A DNA stretch of 64,000 nt from Pseudomonas gingeri (GCF_013386165.1 NZ_JACAOS010000016.1:646056-710055); one strand, 5' to 3'. Shown: positions 9,115-17,105, counted from the first letter of the stretch. The notes: a model not told the origin generated them from the letters alone. Made by a program: numbers and translations.

Positions 9115-10238
9115 CAGGTTTCGCTTATCGCAGCAGACATGGCTGGGTCGAATCGATCCGGGCGAACCAACAGTTTGACCCCTCTGAGGACATTGTTGAT
9201 CAGCCAGTTGCGATGATGGAAAAACATATTGTTGCCCTGGAAGCTGCAGCCCAGGCGAATCTTGCTGGCGTAACCGGCCTGCCCGGATTCGTAGACCGGT
9301 ATTCCATGGCCAATGCAGTACTCGACATTGGCCAGCCAATTGCGGAAATAGAGATTGGGCTCGCGGCTTTGGTTCACTTCATGACCGAAAAACTTGTCGA
9401 TCAGGCGCTCGCCGTCGAACAGCACCAGGTTGAACGCCACCAGGCGCTCGCCGGCCCAGTACAGGACACAGGCCGCGCGCTCGTCCATGTGTTCGAGTAC
9501 GTTGGTGAAGTAACCGGCCGGCAGCCGTTCGAATTGCAGTTCGCTGCGTGCCAGCGTGGCCTGGTAGAGGTCCATGATCCGTGGCAGGACGTCGTCGATG
9601 TTGCGCCGCCATTCGATCCGCGGCCCCGGCGCCCGCAGTTTGCGGCGCAGGTCCTTGCGGGTGGTCTTGTCCAGGGTGCCCAGGTAGGCGTCGATGGAAC
9701 CGAACGGAATCTGCAACAGCGCATTGGGCAGGCTCGGCATTGCCTGGTAGCCGGCGGCCTTGCAGCTGCGGCTCCAGTCGTTATCGTCGCTGGGGGCGTC
9801 CTTGACGGCGATCAGGCGGATACCCAATTGCCGGGCGTCATCGCGGGCCAGGGCGAGCAGTTGCTCGAGCAAGGCCTGGCGCCGTTCCGCCGGCACATGG
9901 CTGGCCGTCCCGGCGGTACAGCGCTCCGCCACCGGCGAGCCGATGGCGTAGAGCGGAAATTCGAGCAATCCCGGCAGGAATCGATTGATCCAGCCGGTGA
10001 TGCGTTTAACCAAACCCTGCACCGTGGTGTCGAGTTTGTAGGAAGTCAGGAAGGCGGGGGCGACCGCCAGCAAACGATCGTCTTCGAACAGCGCCAGGTA
10101 GCGCCATTCAAAGTCTTCGATGCCAGCTTTTTCCACCGCCAGGTAATACTCCCAATTCTCCAGGACGCCGACAAAGCAATCGTTCCAGGCGTTACGGTCG
10201 ATAGCCTCGATGGTCGAGAAGGCTTGGGCGCTGATCAC
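9114..10238 (-). CDS. FemAB-like / GNAT-family acyltransferase
   Basis: 374 residues. The fold features match the FemAB-like GNAT group: a central stretch LGTLDKTTRKDLRRKLR, then a second GNAT-like half with DLYQATLARSELQFERLP, an AFNLVLFDGERLIDKFFGH strand pair, and PVYESGQAGYASKIRLG near the C-terminus. Such enzymes transfer acyl or aminoacyl groups to amines (peptidoglycan or small molecules). It lies 10 bases downstream of the hydrolase gene and abuts the kinase gene with a one-base overlap, so it belongs to the same transcript. The substrate is not predictable; amine products of the neighbouring aminotransferase are a reasonable guess. Confidence 0.7.
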   Translation of the reverse strand: MISAQAFSTIEAIDRNAWNDCFVGVLENWEYYLAVEKAGIEDFEWRYLALFEDDRLLAVAPAFLTSYKLDTTVQGLVKRITGWINRFLPGLLEFPLYAIGSPVAERCTAGTASHVPAERRQALLEQLLALARDDARQLGIRLIAVKDAPSDDNDWSRSCKAAGYQAMPSLPNALLQIPFGSIDAYLGTLDKTTRKDLRRKLRAPGPRIEWRRNIDDVLPRIMDLYQATLARSELQFERLPAGYFTNVLEHMDERAACVLYWAGERLVAFNLVLFDGERLIDKFFGHEVNQSREPNLYFRNWLANVEYCIGHGIPVYESGQAGYASKIRLGCSFQGNNMFFHHRNWLINNVLRGVKLLVRPDRFDPAMSAAISET

Positions 10239-10248
10239 GGATCTTTCC

Positions 10249-11109
10249 TTAGGCCTGTTGCCGCAGTGCTTCAGGCTCGCTCGAGATGCCGCTCAAACGC
10301 GCGACGTAGTCGGCGCTCAGCTCGATCACTTCCTTGTATTGCAGATCGACGGTGATCATGTGATAGCAGTTGTCGAGCATGACCTTGGTCACTTCGCCAC
10401 CCAGGTGACGCTCGACGTAGTCGGCGTTCCACGGGCTGGTGATGTCGTCCTCGATGGAGTGGATCACCAGGGCCGGGGTCTTGATCGACGGCATGCGGCG
10501 CATGACCACGGCATTCATCCGGTGCAGTTCGCGCACGGTGATGCCTTCCATGGTCAACAGCCCCGCATCGCTGCTTTGGCCTGCTTTCATCTGGCGCTCG
10601 ACGATGGCCCGCAGGCGTTCGTTCTTGATGCCATAAGGCGGCTTTTCTTCGAAACGGCAGATGTGTACGCCGAACGGAATCTTCATCAGCAACGGCGTCA
10701 GGAACGCCAGCTTGTGAATGCTCCAGCCGTCGTAGCGCAGGGTCGTCGAATACATCAACAGCCCGGCGATCTGGCCCGGGTGCTCGGAGGCCATGTACAT
10801 GGACATCACCGCACCCATGGACAGGCCGCCGACGAAAACCTGTTCGTGGCGTTCTTTCACTGCCACGAACGTCTTGCGTACGCCTTCATACCAGTCCAGC
10901 CAGCCGGTGGCTTGCAGGTCTTCGTTACCGCCGCAGTGCCCGGCCAGGGTCGGCACGTAAACCGTGCAGTTGCCCTTCTTGGCCAGGCCCTGGGCCACCC
11001 GACGGAGTTCCGTCGGGGTGCCGGTCAGGCCGTGGATCAGCAAGATCCCGACCGGACCCGAGCCGAGTACGAAGCCAGCATCGCCTTCGCCCAGATCGAT
11101 AGGTGTCAT
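10249..11109 (-). CDS. Alpha/beta hydrolase (carboxylesterase-like)
   Basis: 286 residues. An HG motif in LLIHGLTGTPTELR, nucleophile elbow GGLSMGAVMS (Ser near 98), Asp in VIHSIEDDITSP and His in NCYHMITVD give a complete catalytic triad. No signal peptide, so cytoplasmic. The closest general type is the monoacylglycerol lipase/Est30 carboxylesterase group. ATG at 11109 is taken as start; a GTG two codons earlier overlaps the aminotransferase stop and is an alternative. It is third in the phosphatase-aminotransferase-hydrolase-acyltransferase string and could cleave an acyl or ester intermediate. Confidence 0.8.
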   Translation of the reverse strand: MTPIDLGEGDAGFVLGSGPVGILLIHGLTGTPTELRRVAQGLAKKGNCTVYVPTLAGHCGGNEDLQATGWLDWYEGVRKTFVAVKERHEQVFVGGLSMGAVMSMYMASEHPGQIAGLLMYSTTLRYDGWSIHKLAFLTPLLMKIPFGVHICRFEEKPPYGIKNERLRAIVERQMKAGQSSDAGLLTMEGITVRELHRMNAVVMRRMPSIKTPALVIHSIEDDITSPWNADYVERHLGGEVTKVMLDNCYHMITVDLQYKEVIELSADYVARLSGISSEPEALRQQA

Positions 11110-11111
11110 GT

Positions 11112-12506
11112 TCACCGCTTCATGGCCCGGTTCAGCAGTTGCTCGAGCAGCTTCAGACCCAGGTCGATTTCCGGGTAGCTGATTTCCAGCGACGGTGCCA
11201 GGGTGATCACGTTCTTGTAGTAGCCGCCCACGTCGAGGATCAGGCCGAGTTTCTGACCGTCAACCACCATGTCGCCCTTCATGCCTTCCTCGACCATGTA
11301 GTCCAGGGTGGCCTTGTCCGGGGTGAAACCGTCGGTGGTGCAGATTTCGCAGCGCAGGGCCAGGCCCAGGCCATCGACGTCGCCGATGATCGGGAAACGT
11401 TTCTGCAGCTCTTGCAGGCCTTCGAGGAAGTACTTGCCCTTGGCCATGACCATTGCGCCGTAGTCGACTTCGCTGGTCATCTTGAACATTTCCAGACCTA
11501 CCGCGGTACCCAGTGGGTTCGAGGCGAAGGTGGAGTGGGTGGAGCCTGGTGGGAAGATCTTCGGGTTGATCAGCTCTTCACGGGCCCAGATGCCGCCCAG
11601 CGGGTTCAGGCCGTTGGTCAGCGCCTTGCCGAAGACGATCACGTCCGGTTTGACGTCGAAGTGTTCGATCGACCACAGCTTGCCGGTACGCCAGAAGCCC
11701 ATCTGGATTTCGTCGACGACCATCAGGATGCCGTGCTGGTCGAGGACCTGCTTCAGCTCGCTGTAGAAGTTCATCGGCGGGATCACGTAGCCGCCGGTGC
11801 CCTGGATCGGCTCGACGTAGAACGCGGCGTATTCGCTGGTACCGACTTTAGGGTCCCAGACACCGTTGTATTCGGTTTCGAACAGACGGGCGAACTGCTG
11901 CACGCAGTGGCTGCCGTATTCTTCCTTGGTCATGCCTTTCGGGCCGCGGAAGTGGTACGGGAACGGGATGAACTGCGCGCGCTCGCCGAAGTGGCCGTAG
12001 CGGCGACGGTAGCGGTAGCTCGAAGTGATCGAGGACGCGCCCAGGGTACGGCCGTGGTAGCCGCCTTCGAAGGCGAACATCAGGCTTTTGCCGTTGGTGG
12101 CGTTACGCACGACTTTCAGCGAGTCTTCGATGGACTGCGAACCGCCGACGTTGAAGTGCACGCGACCGTCGAGGCCGAATTTGTTCTTGGCGTCGACTGC
12201 GATCATTTCCGACAGTTCGATCTTGCCTTTGTGCAGGTACTGGCTGGCGATCTGCGGCAGGGTGTCGATCTGTTTTTTCAGAGCATTGTTCAGACGTGGG
12301 TTGGCGTAACCGAAGTTGACGGCCGAGTACCACATTTGCAGGTCGAGGTAGGCCTGGTCTTCGGTGTCCCAGACGTAGGAACCTTCGCAACGGCTGAAAA
12401 TGCGCGGCGGTTCGATGTAGTGGACTGTATCGCCGTAGGAGCAATATTTGGCTTCTTTTTCCAGAAGCACCTGGTCTTCGGCTGTAGCGATACGAATATC
12501 AGACAT
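11112..12506 (-). CDS. Class III PLP-dependent aminotransferase
   Basis: 464 residues. The PLP lysine is in VIVFGKALTNG (about residue 275), the cofactor-contacting Asp in MVVDEIQMGFWRTG, and an ornithine/omega-aminotransferase-type stretch FNVGGSQSIEDSLK and FEGGYHGRTLG near 105-145. The class moves an amino group to or from an aldehyde or keto carbon distal to a carboxylate. The start at 12506 overlaps the end of the HAD gene by 8 bases, suggesting coupling. Substrate unknown. In this context it may aminate the dephosphorylated product of the HAD enzyme. Confidence 0.85.
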   Translation of the reverse strand: MSDIRIATAEDQVLLEKEAKYCSYGDTVHYIEPPRIFSRCEGSYVWDTEDQAYLDLQMWYSAVNFGYANPRLNNALKKQIDTLPQIASQYLHKGKIELSEMIAVDAKNKFGLDGRVHFNVGGSQSIEDSLKVVRNATNGKSLMFAFEGGYHGRTLGASSITSSYRYRRRYGHFGERAQFIPFPYHFRGPKGMTKEEYGSHCVQQFARLFETEYNGVWDPKVGTSEYAAFYVEPIQGTGGYVIPPMNFYSELKQVLDQHGILMVVDEIQMGFWRTGKLWSIEHFDVKPDVIVFGKALTNGLNPLGGIWAREELINPKIFPPGSTHSTFASNPLGTAVGLEMFKMTSEVDYGAMVMAKGKYFLEGLQELQKRFPIIGDVDGLGLALRCEICTTDGFTPDKATLDYMVEEGMKGDMVVDGQKLGLILDVGGYYKNVITLAPSLEISYPEIDLGLKLLEQLLNRAMKR

Positions 12507-13203
12507 GGTGGAAGAGTTCCTGTTGTTCAAGATCGATAGAGTAGTTGCCGGCGTTCGCCGCGACGTCGTTCGGCAGCAGGGCCAGCATGGCTGGCAGCTC
12601 GGCGAAGGAGTCGAAGCGCGCGTAAGGAATATTGTTGCGTTCGCAATGCTCGGCCAGGCGGCCCTTGGCGAAAACGAAGTCGGCGGTGCCGGCTACGCAC
12701 ATGTCCGATTGACCGTCGCCGATCACCAGGATGCGCTTGCCCTTGGGCGCGGACTTGCATTTGCAGTTGCCGGAGGCGGCGCGGCAGGCGTCGCTGGAGT
12801 ACGGGAAGTCGATGCGCCAGCTATTGTGGTCGACCTGGCGCAGGCGGTTGGCGAGGATCGGCAGCAAGGTCACGTAGTTGCGCGAGAGGATCCGCGCGAT
12901 GCCTTGTTCGATGCCGTCGCTGACCACTTCGATGGAAGCGCCCAGGCCCATGACATGATCGACGAAGTCCGGGAAGTCCGGGTCGATATCGATGGTGTCG
13001 AAGTACGCCAGCAAATCGGCTGGCGACGCCTTGACCAGCGCCAGTTGGCGGCTGAGGCATTCACGCGAACCGATATGACCGTCCAGCCACTCTTGCTCGA
13101 TGCTTTCCCAGCTCGGGTCGGCGAAACGCTCAAGGATGTTGTCGATCGCGTCGGTGCGGGAGATGGTCCCATCGAAATCACACACGATATGCCAGTGCAT
13201 CAT
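12499..13203 (-). CDS. HAD-IB family phosphatase (MtnX / phosphoserine phosphatase-like)
   Basis: 234 residues. HAD motif I is CDFDGTISRTD (nucleophile Asp and acid/base Asp), motif II the Ser of EVVSDG, and motif III/IV GDGQSDMCVAG. Four Cys in a short stretch (SDACRAASGNCKCKS) resemble a metal or redox site and are unusual for the family. It probably removes phosphate from a small organic phosphate. The start at 13203 has AGGT 8 bases upstream; ATG at 13200 is also possible. It is the first gene of the sigma-54-type operon, 50 bases downstream of the promoter match. Confidence 0.8.
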   Translation of the reverse strand: MMHWHIVCDFDGTISRTDAIDNILERFADPSWESIEQEWLDGHIGSRECLSRQLALVKASPADLLAYFDTIDIDPDFPDFVDHVMGLGASIEVVSDGIEQGIARILSRNYVTLLPILANRLRQVDHNSWRIDFPYSSDACRAASGNCKCKSAPKGKRILVIGDGQSDMCVAGTADFVFAKGRLAEHCERNNIPYARFDSFAELPAMLALLPNDVAANAGNYSIDLEQQELFHHV

Positions 13204-13252
13204 CTGCTTGTACCTGTTGAATAAGAGCGCACACTGCGCATGCCCTACGCAG

Positions 13253-13269
13253 AGCACGGAGTGTGCCAA
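13253..13269 (-). promoter_or_regulatory. Sigma-54 promoter of the phosphatase-aminotransferase operon
   Basis: Read on the minus strand the site is TTGGCACACTCCGTGCT. The -24 element TTGGCAC is perfect. The -12 element GTGCT differs from TTGCT at one base, and the GG-to-GC spacing is exact. Transcription would start near 13242 and lead into the HAD gene. The last gene of the string is a sigma-54 activator, which supports the call. Confidence 0.75.
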
Positions 13270-13330
13270 GTGCTCAAATCCGGTATTCTCGTAAGATATA
13301 TCCCCTATATGTATCCGATTACGTACATGG

Positions 13331-13381
13331 AGCTACAAAATTTGTAGCTTCCTACAAACAACATCAGTGCTTGCCTACAAA
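13331..13381. promoter_or_regulatory. Putative enhancer sites: palindrome plus two CTACAAA half-sites
   Basis: A perfect 9+1+9 inverted repeat AGCTACAAAATTTGTAGCT occupies 13331-13349. Further CTACAAA copies sit at 13352-13358 and 13375-13381. They lie roughly 80-130 bases upstream of the sigma-54 -12 element, the usual place for activator binding. They also lie 50-100 bases before the divergent mipA-like gene, so both directions could be controlled. Assignment to the local response regulator is inference. Confidence 0.55.
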
Positions 13382-13430
13382 AAAGCGGGTTTGTGATCGC
13401 GCAAGGCATGTATCGACAAGGACACTTTTC

Positions 13431-14204
13431 ATGAAACGCCTGACTTCCTCATTGCTGCTGGCCGGCCTTTTTTCCGTGGGTGGCTGGAGCCACGCCGCCC
13501 TGGCTGATGAAGGTCTCACCGGGCAGGTGGGGGCAGGGCTGGGCTATCAGCCTTACGATCCATCGGGTAGCCGCTATGAAGTAGCGCCGTTGCCGTATGT
13601 GGACCTGGACTGGGGTGATGTCAGCCTCAGCGGTGATGATGGCCTGACCTGGGACGCGTTCAAGTCCCATGGTTTCAGCATCGGACCTTTCGCCAACTAC
13701 GTGCCTGGTCGGGTGTCCAACGGCTCCTTGCGCGGCCTGCGTGATGTGCCGGACATGGGCGTGGTGGGTGGCTTCGTGGAATATGCGCCGGCCGACTTCT
13801 GGCGCCTGTTCGCCGAGCTGGGCAGTGCCGTCGGCGGTGGCGGCGGGCAGGGCGGCCTGCTCGGACGTTTGGGCGGCGAGCTGGGTTATCCGTTGGGCAT
13901 GGGGATTATCGGCCGGAGCAATTTCACCGCGCACTATGCCGATGAGCGCCAGGCGCAGACCTTCTTCGGTGTGAGTGCCCAGGAGGCACAGGACTCGGGG
14001 ATCCGTCAGTACCACGCCGGCGGTGGTTTCCAGAACCTGACCCTGACCCAGAGTTTTGCGATTCCCCTGGGCGGCAACTGGTCGCTGATGACCAGCGCCA
14101 GCTGGATTCACCTGGTGGGTTCGGCGGCGGACAGCAGCATCGTCAAGCAGAAGGGTGACAGCGACCAGGGCCAGATCCAGACGGCGATCAGCTACAAGTT
14201 TTGA
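13431..14204 (+). CDS. MipA/OmpV family outer membrane protein
   Basis: 257 residues from ATG at 13431 (AAGGA 8 bases upstream). A signal peptide ends near SHAALAD. Alternating beta-strand segments with Gly- and aromatic-rich turns (LPYVDLDWGDVSLSGDDG, GFSIGPFANYVPGR) are typical of MipA/OmpV barrels, and the protein ends in a C-terminal Phe (ISYKF). The family includes MltA-interacting scaffold proteins and osmoporin-like proteins. It is divergent from the sigma-54 operon and shares its regulatory region, so it may be an export or uptake barrel for the same compound (inference). Confidence 0.75.
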   Translation: MKRLTSSLLLAGLFSVGGWSHAALADEGLTGQVGAGLGYQPYDPSGSRYEVAPLPYVDLDWGDVSLSGDDGLTWDAFKSHGFSIGPFANYVPGRVSNGSLRGLRDVPDMGVVGGFVEYAPADFWRLFAELGSAVGGGGGQGGLLGRLGGELGYPLGMGIIGRSNFTAHYADERQAQTFFGVSAQEAQDSGIRQYHAGGGFQNLTLTQSFAIPLGGNWSLMTSASWIHLVGSAADSSIVKQKGDSDQGQIQTAISYKF

Positions 14205-14262
14205 GGCGGGGCTTTATCCAGCGGGGCGTCAGTGATGGCGATGTTGCCTTGACCGACGCCAT

Positions 14263-14402
14263 CGCCAGCAAGCCGGCTCCTACACGTTTGTGTTTCACCA
14301 CAGAAGTTGCGTCGAGCCCAGGCTTCTGTAGGCGCCAGCAAGCCGGCTCCTGCAAGTTTGTGTTTCATCACAGAAGTTGCGTCGAGCCCAGGCTTCTGTA
14401 GG
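14263..14402. repeat. Two tandem 70-bp copies containing REP-type half palindromes
   Basis: Bases 14263-14332 and 14333-14402 are near-identical direct copies (for example CACGTTTG versus CAAGTTTG). Each begins with CGCCAGCAAGCCGGCTCC. A reverse REP (GGAGCCGGCTTGCCGGCGATGG) closes the array at 14401-14422. This looks like local amplification of one half of a REP doublet downstream of the porin-like gene. Confidence 0.8.
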
Positions 14403-14449
14403 AGCCGGCTTGCCGGCGATGGCGGTGTTACATTCACCGCCATCGCCGG

Positions 14450-14851
14450 CTAGTTCTTCTCACCCTCGGCCAGCAACGCAATGCCGCCGATGATCACCGC
14501 CACCCCGATCCAGTGCAGCAGGCTGATCTGTTCGTTCAGGCCCAGCCAGGACGCCAGCAGCACCGCGACAAACACCAGCGAACTCAGCGGAAAGGCCAGC
14601 GACAGCGTGCTGCGTCGCAGAATCAGCATCCAGACGAAAAACGCCCCGATATAGCAGGCGACCGCTACCCAGACCCCGGGGTTGAGCAGTACCGCGTGCA
14701 GCCATTGCAAACTGAAATCGGTCTGCCCGAGTTGATCACCACCGATTTTGGTCGCGATCTGGCCGCCGCTTTCGCACGCGATCAGCAAGGCCCAGAGCAC
14801 GATGGTGCCGAAGCGCCCGTGAAGCCAATCGATGTGTTTTGAACCGCTCAT
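14450..14851 (-). CDS. Small SMR/EamA-type membrane protein (subunit 2 of a pair)
   Basis: 133 residues with four predicted membrane helices (about 20-38, 55-76, 84-104, 111-128). The final segments LAFPLSSLVFVAVLLASWLGLNEQISLLHWIGVAVIIGG are typical of EamA/SMR half-transporters. ATG at 14851 is used because AAGGAA lies 8 bases upstream; two TTG codons before it are less likely. It follows a similar small gene by 31 bases, and the two probably form a heterodimer. Possible roles are drug, polyamine or lipid-linked sugar transport; none is shown. Confidence 0.7.
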   Translation of the reverse strand: MSGSKHIDWLHGRFGTIVLWALLIACESGGQIATKIGGDQLGQTDFSLQWLHAVLLNPGVWVAVACYIGAFFVWMLILRRSTLSLAFPLSSLVFVAVLLASWLGLNEQISLLHWIGVAVIIGGIALLAEGEKN

Positions 14852-14882
14852 CAACAATTTCCTTCGAACATGAATGGAGCCC

Positions 14883-15257
14883 TCAAGCGCCGGAGAGGGC
14901 GACCAGCATCACGCCAGCGGTGATCACCAGTGTGCCGAGCCAGCGACGGCGGCTGACGGTTTCACCCAGTATCACTTTGCCGGCCAGCACCACGCCGCAA
15001 TACGCCAGGGCCCCGATGGGAAACACCAGGCTCAAAGGGGCCCGGGACAGGGCTTCGATCCAGACAAAGAACTCGATGACATAGGAACCGATCCCGCACC
15101 AGAGCAGGGGAGCATTGAAGACCTGGCCCCAGAAGGCCCTCAGTCTGAAGCCACCCTCCAGCTCCGGCAGACGGTCCAGGCCCATCTTGAAGCAGAGCTG
15201 GCCGATCACGTCCAGGACAACGGAAAAAAGTACCAGCAAAATAACGCCAAGGGACAC
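14883..15257 (-). CDS. Small SMR/EamA-type membrane protein (subunit 1 of a pair)
   Basis: 124 residues from GTG at 15257, chosen because AGGAG lies 8 bases upstream and it starts right at the first helix (SLGVILLVLFSVVLDVIG). Four membrane helices follow. LVFPIGALAYCGVVLAGKVILGE and the closing GTLVITAGVMLVALSG match the EamA/SMR pattern also seen in ArnE/ArnF. It pairs with the gene 31 bases downstream. Longer in-frame starts reach back to 15398 but have no ribosome site or conserved content. Confidence 0.65.
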   Translation of the reverse strand: MSLGVILLVLFSVVLDVIGQLCFKMGLDRLPELEGGFRLRAFWGQVFNAPLLWCGIGSYVIEFFVWIEALSRAPLSLVFPIGALAYCGVVLAGKVILGETVSRRRWLGTLVITAGVMLVALSGA

Positions 15258-15425
15258 GGAAACAGCTCCTAGAACAGCATGGTCAACGCTTGATGGGACG
15301 CGAGTCGTGCAGTCGCTCGGTTTCGTTCCAGCGCCCACGAAAGGGCACAGCGTAAGGGCTTTGCCGGAAAATGCAAAGGACGGGCCAGCACAAAGCAAAC
15401 CGGATGCCCGGGCAATGGCGACGAT

Positions 15426-15764
15426 TCAGCCGTGAAAGCGCAACCAGAGGCTGACCAGTACGCTGGCCGCCAGCAACCAGGCGAGTACCGCCAGCGCCAG
15501 CGATGCCTCCAGGCGCAGGCGGTCTACCAGCACATAGAGGGTTGCCAGGTAGATGAAGTAGGGAATGATCGACCACATGCCGAACAGGATCGTGGTCTTC
15601 AGGTCATCCAGCGAACGGCCCTTGCCGACGATGTAGTGCGCGATCAGGGCAAAGGTCGGGAACAGCGGCACCAGCCCGGCAATGTAGTAATTGCGGGTTT
15701 TCGACAGGGCGGCCAGCAACACCACCACCAACGCGCCGAGTGCGGCCTTTAACAGTAAGTCCAT
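15426..15764 (-). CDS. glpM: GlpM family membrane protein
   Basis: 112 residues, mostly hydrophobic, about four helices. It matches remembered P. aeruginosa GlpM in length and pattern (SKTRNYYIAGLVPLFPTFALIAHYIVG). GlpM is linked to alginate production in P. aeruginosa, mechanism unclear. In PAO1 it sits beside glpD; here the aau/aat block separates them. It follows aauR by 15 bases on the same strand and may be cotranscribed with it. Confidence 0.75.
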   Translation of the reverse strand: MDLLLKAALGALVVVLLAALSKTRNYYIAGLVPLFPTFALIAHYIVGKGRSLDDLKTTILFGMWSIIPYFIYLATLYVLVDRLRLEASLALAVLAWLLAASVLVSLWLRFHG

Positions 15765-15779
15765 CTCGAATACTCGTGG

Positions 15780-17105
15780 TCAGTGGCTCAGGCCGTATTT
15801 CTTGACCTTGTCGAACAAGGTGGTCTTGGCCATGTTCAGCTCCTGGCTGGCTTGGGTCAGGTTGCCGCCGGTGCGTTGCAGGGCATCGTGGAGCAGGTTG
15901 CGTTCGAAGGCTTCCACCGCTTCGGCAAAGCCCAGCGCGCCGCCGCTCTGCACGCCGGTTTTCTTGAAGGCCGGCAGGTTCAGGGCGAAACGTTCGGCGA
16001 CGTTGCGCAGTTCGCGGACGTTGCCTGGCCAGTCGTGGCTCATGAGGCTGGACACGGTCTGGTTGTCCAGCTCCGGCGCGACCCGGTCGAAACGCAGGGA
16101 AGACTGCTGGAGGAAATATTCGAACAATTGCAGGATGTCTTCACGCCGCTCGCGCAGGGGTGGCAGTTCCAGGGTCACCACGTTCAAGCGGTAATACAGG
16201 TCGCTGCGAAACTCGCCGGCACGGCCCAGTTCGTCGAGGTCGGACTTGGTCGCGGCGATCACCCGGCAATCGACGGCCACGCTCTGGTTCGACCCGAGGC
16301 GCTCGAGGGTGCGCTCCTGCAAGACCCGCAGCAATTTGATCTGCATGGGGATTGGCATGCTTTCCACTTCGTCGAGGAACAGCGTGCCGCCATGGGCGTG
16401 TTCGATCTTGCCGATACGGCGTTTGCCGGCGCCGGTAAAGGCGTTGGCCTCATGACCGAAGATCTCGCTCTCGAACAGGTTCTCTGGCAGCCCGCCGCAG
16501 TTGAGGGCGACGAACTGTTGCGACTTGCGTCGGCTGAAGTCGTGCAGGCAGCGGGCAACCAGTTCCTTGCCGGTGCCGGTCTCACCTTCGATCAGCACGT
16601 TGGCCGAGGTGTCGGCGACATTGGCGATCAGTTCCCGCAGGTTCTGCATGGCCGGCGAACGTCCGATGATCCGGCCTTCCAGGGAGTCGCGTTCGGCCAG
16701 TTGCCGACGCAACGACCAGACTTCCCGGGCCAGTCCGCGTTGTTCCAGGGCGCGGCGGGCGACGTCCACCAGGCGCTCCGGGGAAAAGGGTTTTTCCATG
16801 AAGTCATAGGCGCCGTCGCGCATGGCGCCGACGGCCATGGAAATATCGCCGTGGCCGGTGATCAGCACCACCGGCAGGCTGCGGTCGCGGGCCTTGAGCC
16901 GGGTCAGCAGTTCCAGGCCGTCGATGCCCGGCAGGCGGATGTCGCTGATGACGATGCCGGGGAAGTTGTCGCCGATCCGCGCCAGGGCTTCCTCGGCACT
17001 GCCGACACCTTCGCAGGGGATGTCTTCGAGGGACAGCGCCTGCTGGCAACCGAGCAGGACATGGGGGTCGTCTTCGACAATCAGGACAGTGAGGTCGTTG
17101 TTCAT
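15780..17105 (-). CDS. aauR: Sigma-54 response regulator AauR (DctD family)
   Basis: 441 residues: receiver domain (acceptor Asp in VISDIRLPGIDG), AAA+ domain with Walker A GETGTGKE and Walker B TLFLDEVESMP, and Fis-type helix-turn-helix (LTQASQELNMAKTTLFDKV). The sigma-54 contact loop reads NAFTGA (HEANAFTGAGKRR) rather than GAFTGA, confirmed at the codon level (AAC). The start overlaps the aauS stop by four bases. Known role in Pseudomonas: with AauS it senses acidic amino acids and activates aatJQMP. The operators and promoter before aatJ in this window support that. A DctD assignment is the main alternative. Confidence 0.8.
   Translation of the reverse strand: MNNDLTVLIVEDDPHVLLGCQQALSLEDIPCEGVGSAEEALARIGDNFPGIVISDIRLPGIDGLELLTRLKARDRSLPVVLITGHGDISMAVGAMRDGAYDFMEKPFSPERLVDVARRALEQRGLAREVWSLRRQLAERDSLEGRIIGRSPAMQNLRELIANVADTSANVLIEGETGTGKELVARCLHDFSRRKSQQFVALNCGGLPENLFESEIFGHEANAFTGAGKRRIGKIEHAHGGTLFLDEVESMPIPMQIKLLRVLQERTLERLGSNQSVAVDCRVIAATKSDLDELGRAGEFRSDLYYRLNVVTLELPPLRERREDILQLFEYFLQQSSLRFDRVAPELDNQTVSSLMSHDWPGNVRELRNVAERFALNLPAFKKTGVQSGGALGFAEAVEAFERNLLHDALQRTGGNLTQASQELNMAKTTLFDKVKKYGLSH

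Noticed and set aside
13263..13430. Earlier start for the MipA-like gene
   Set aside because: It would run through the palindromic regulatory region and bury the signal peptide.
14857..15398. Longer N-terminal extensions of the two SMR genes
   Set aside because: The extra residues are not hydrophobic or conserved-looking and lack ribosome sites; the chosen starts have AAGGAA or AGGAG.
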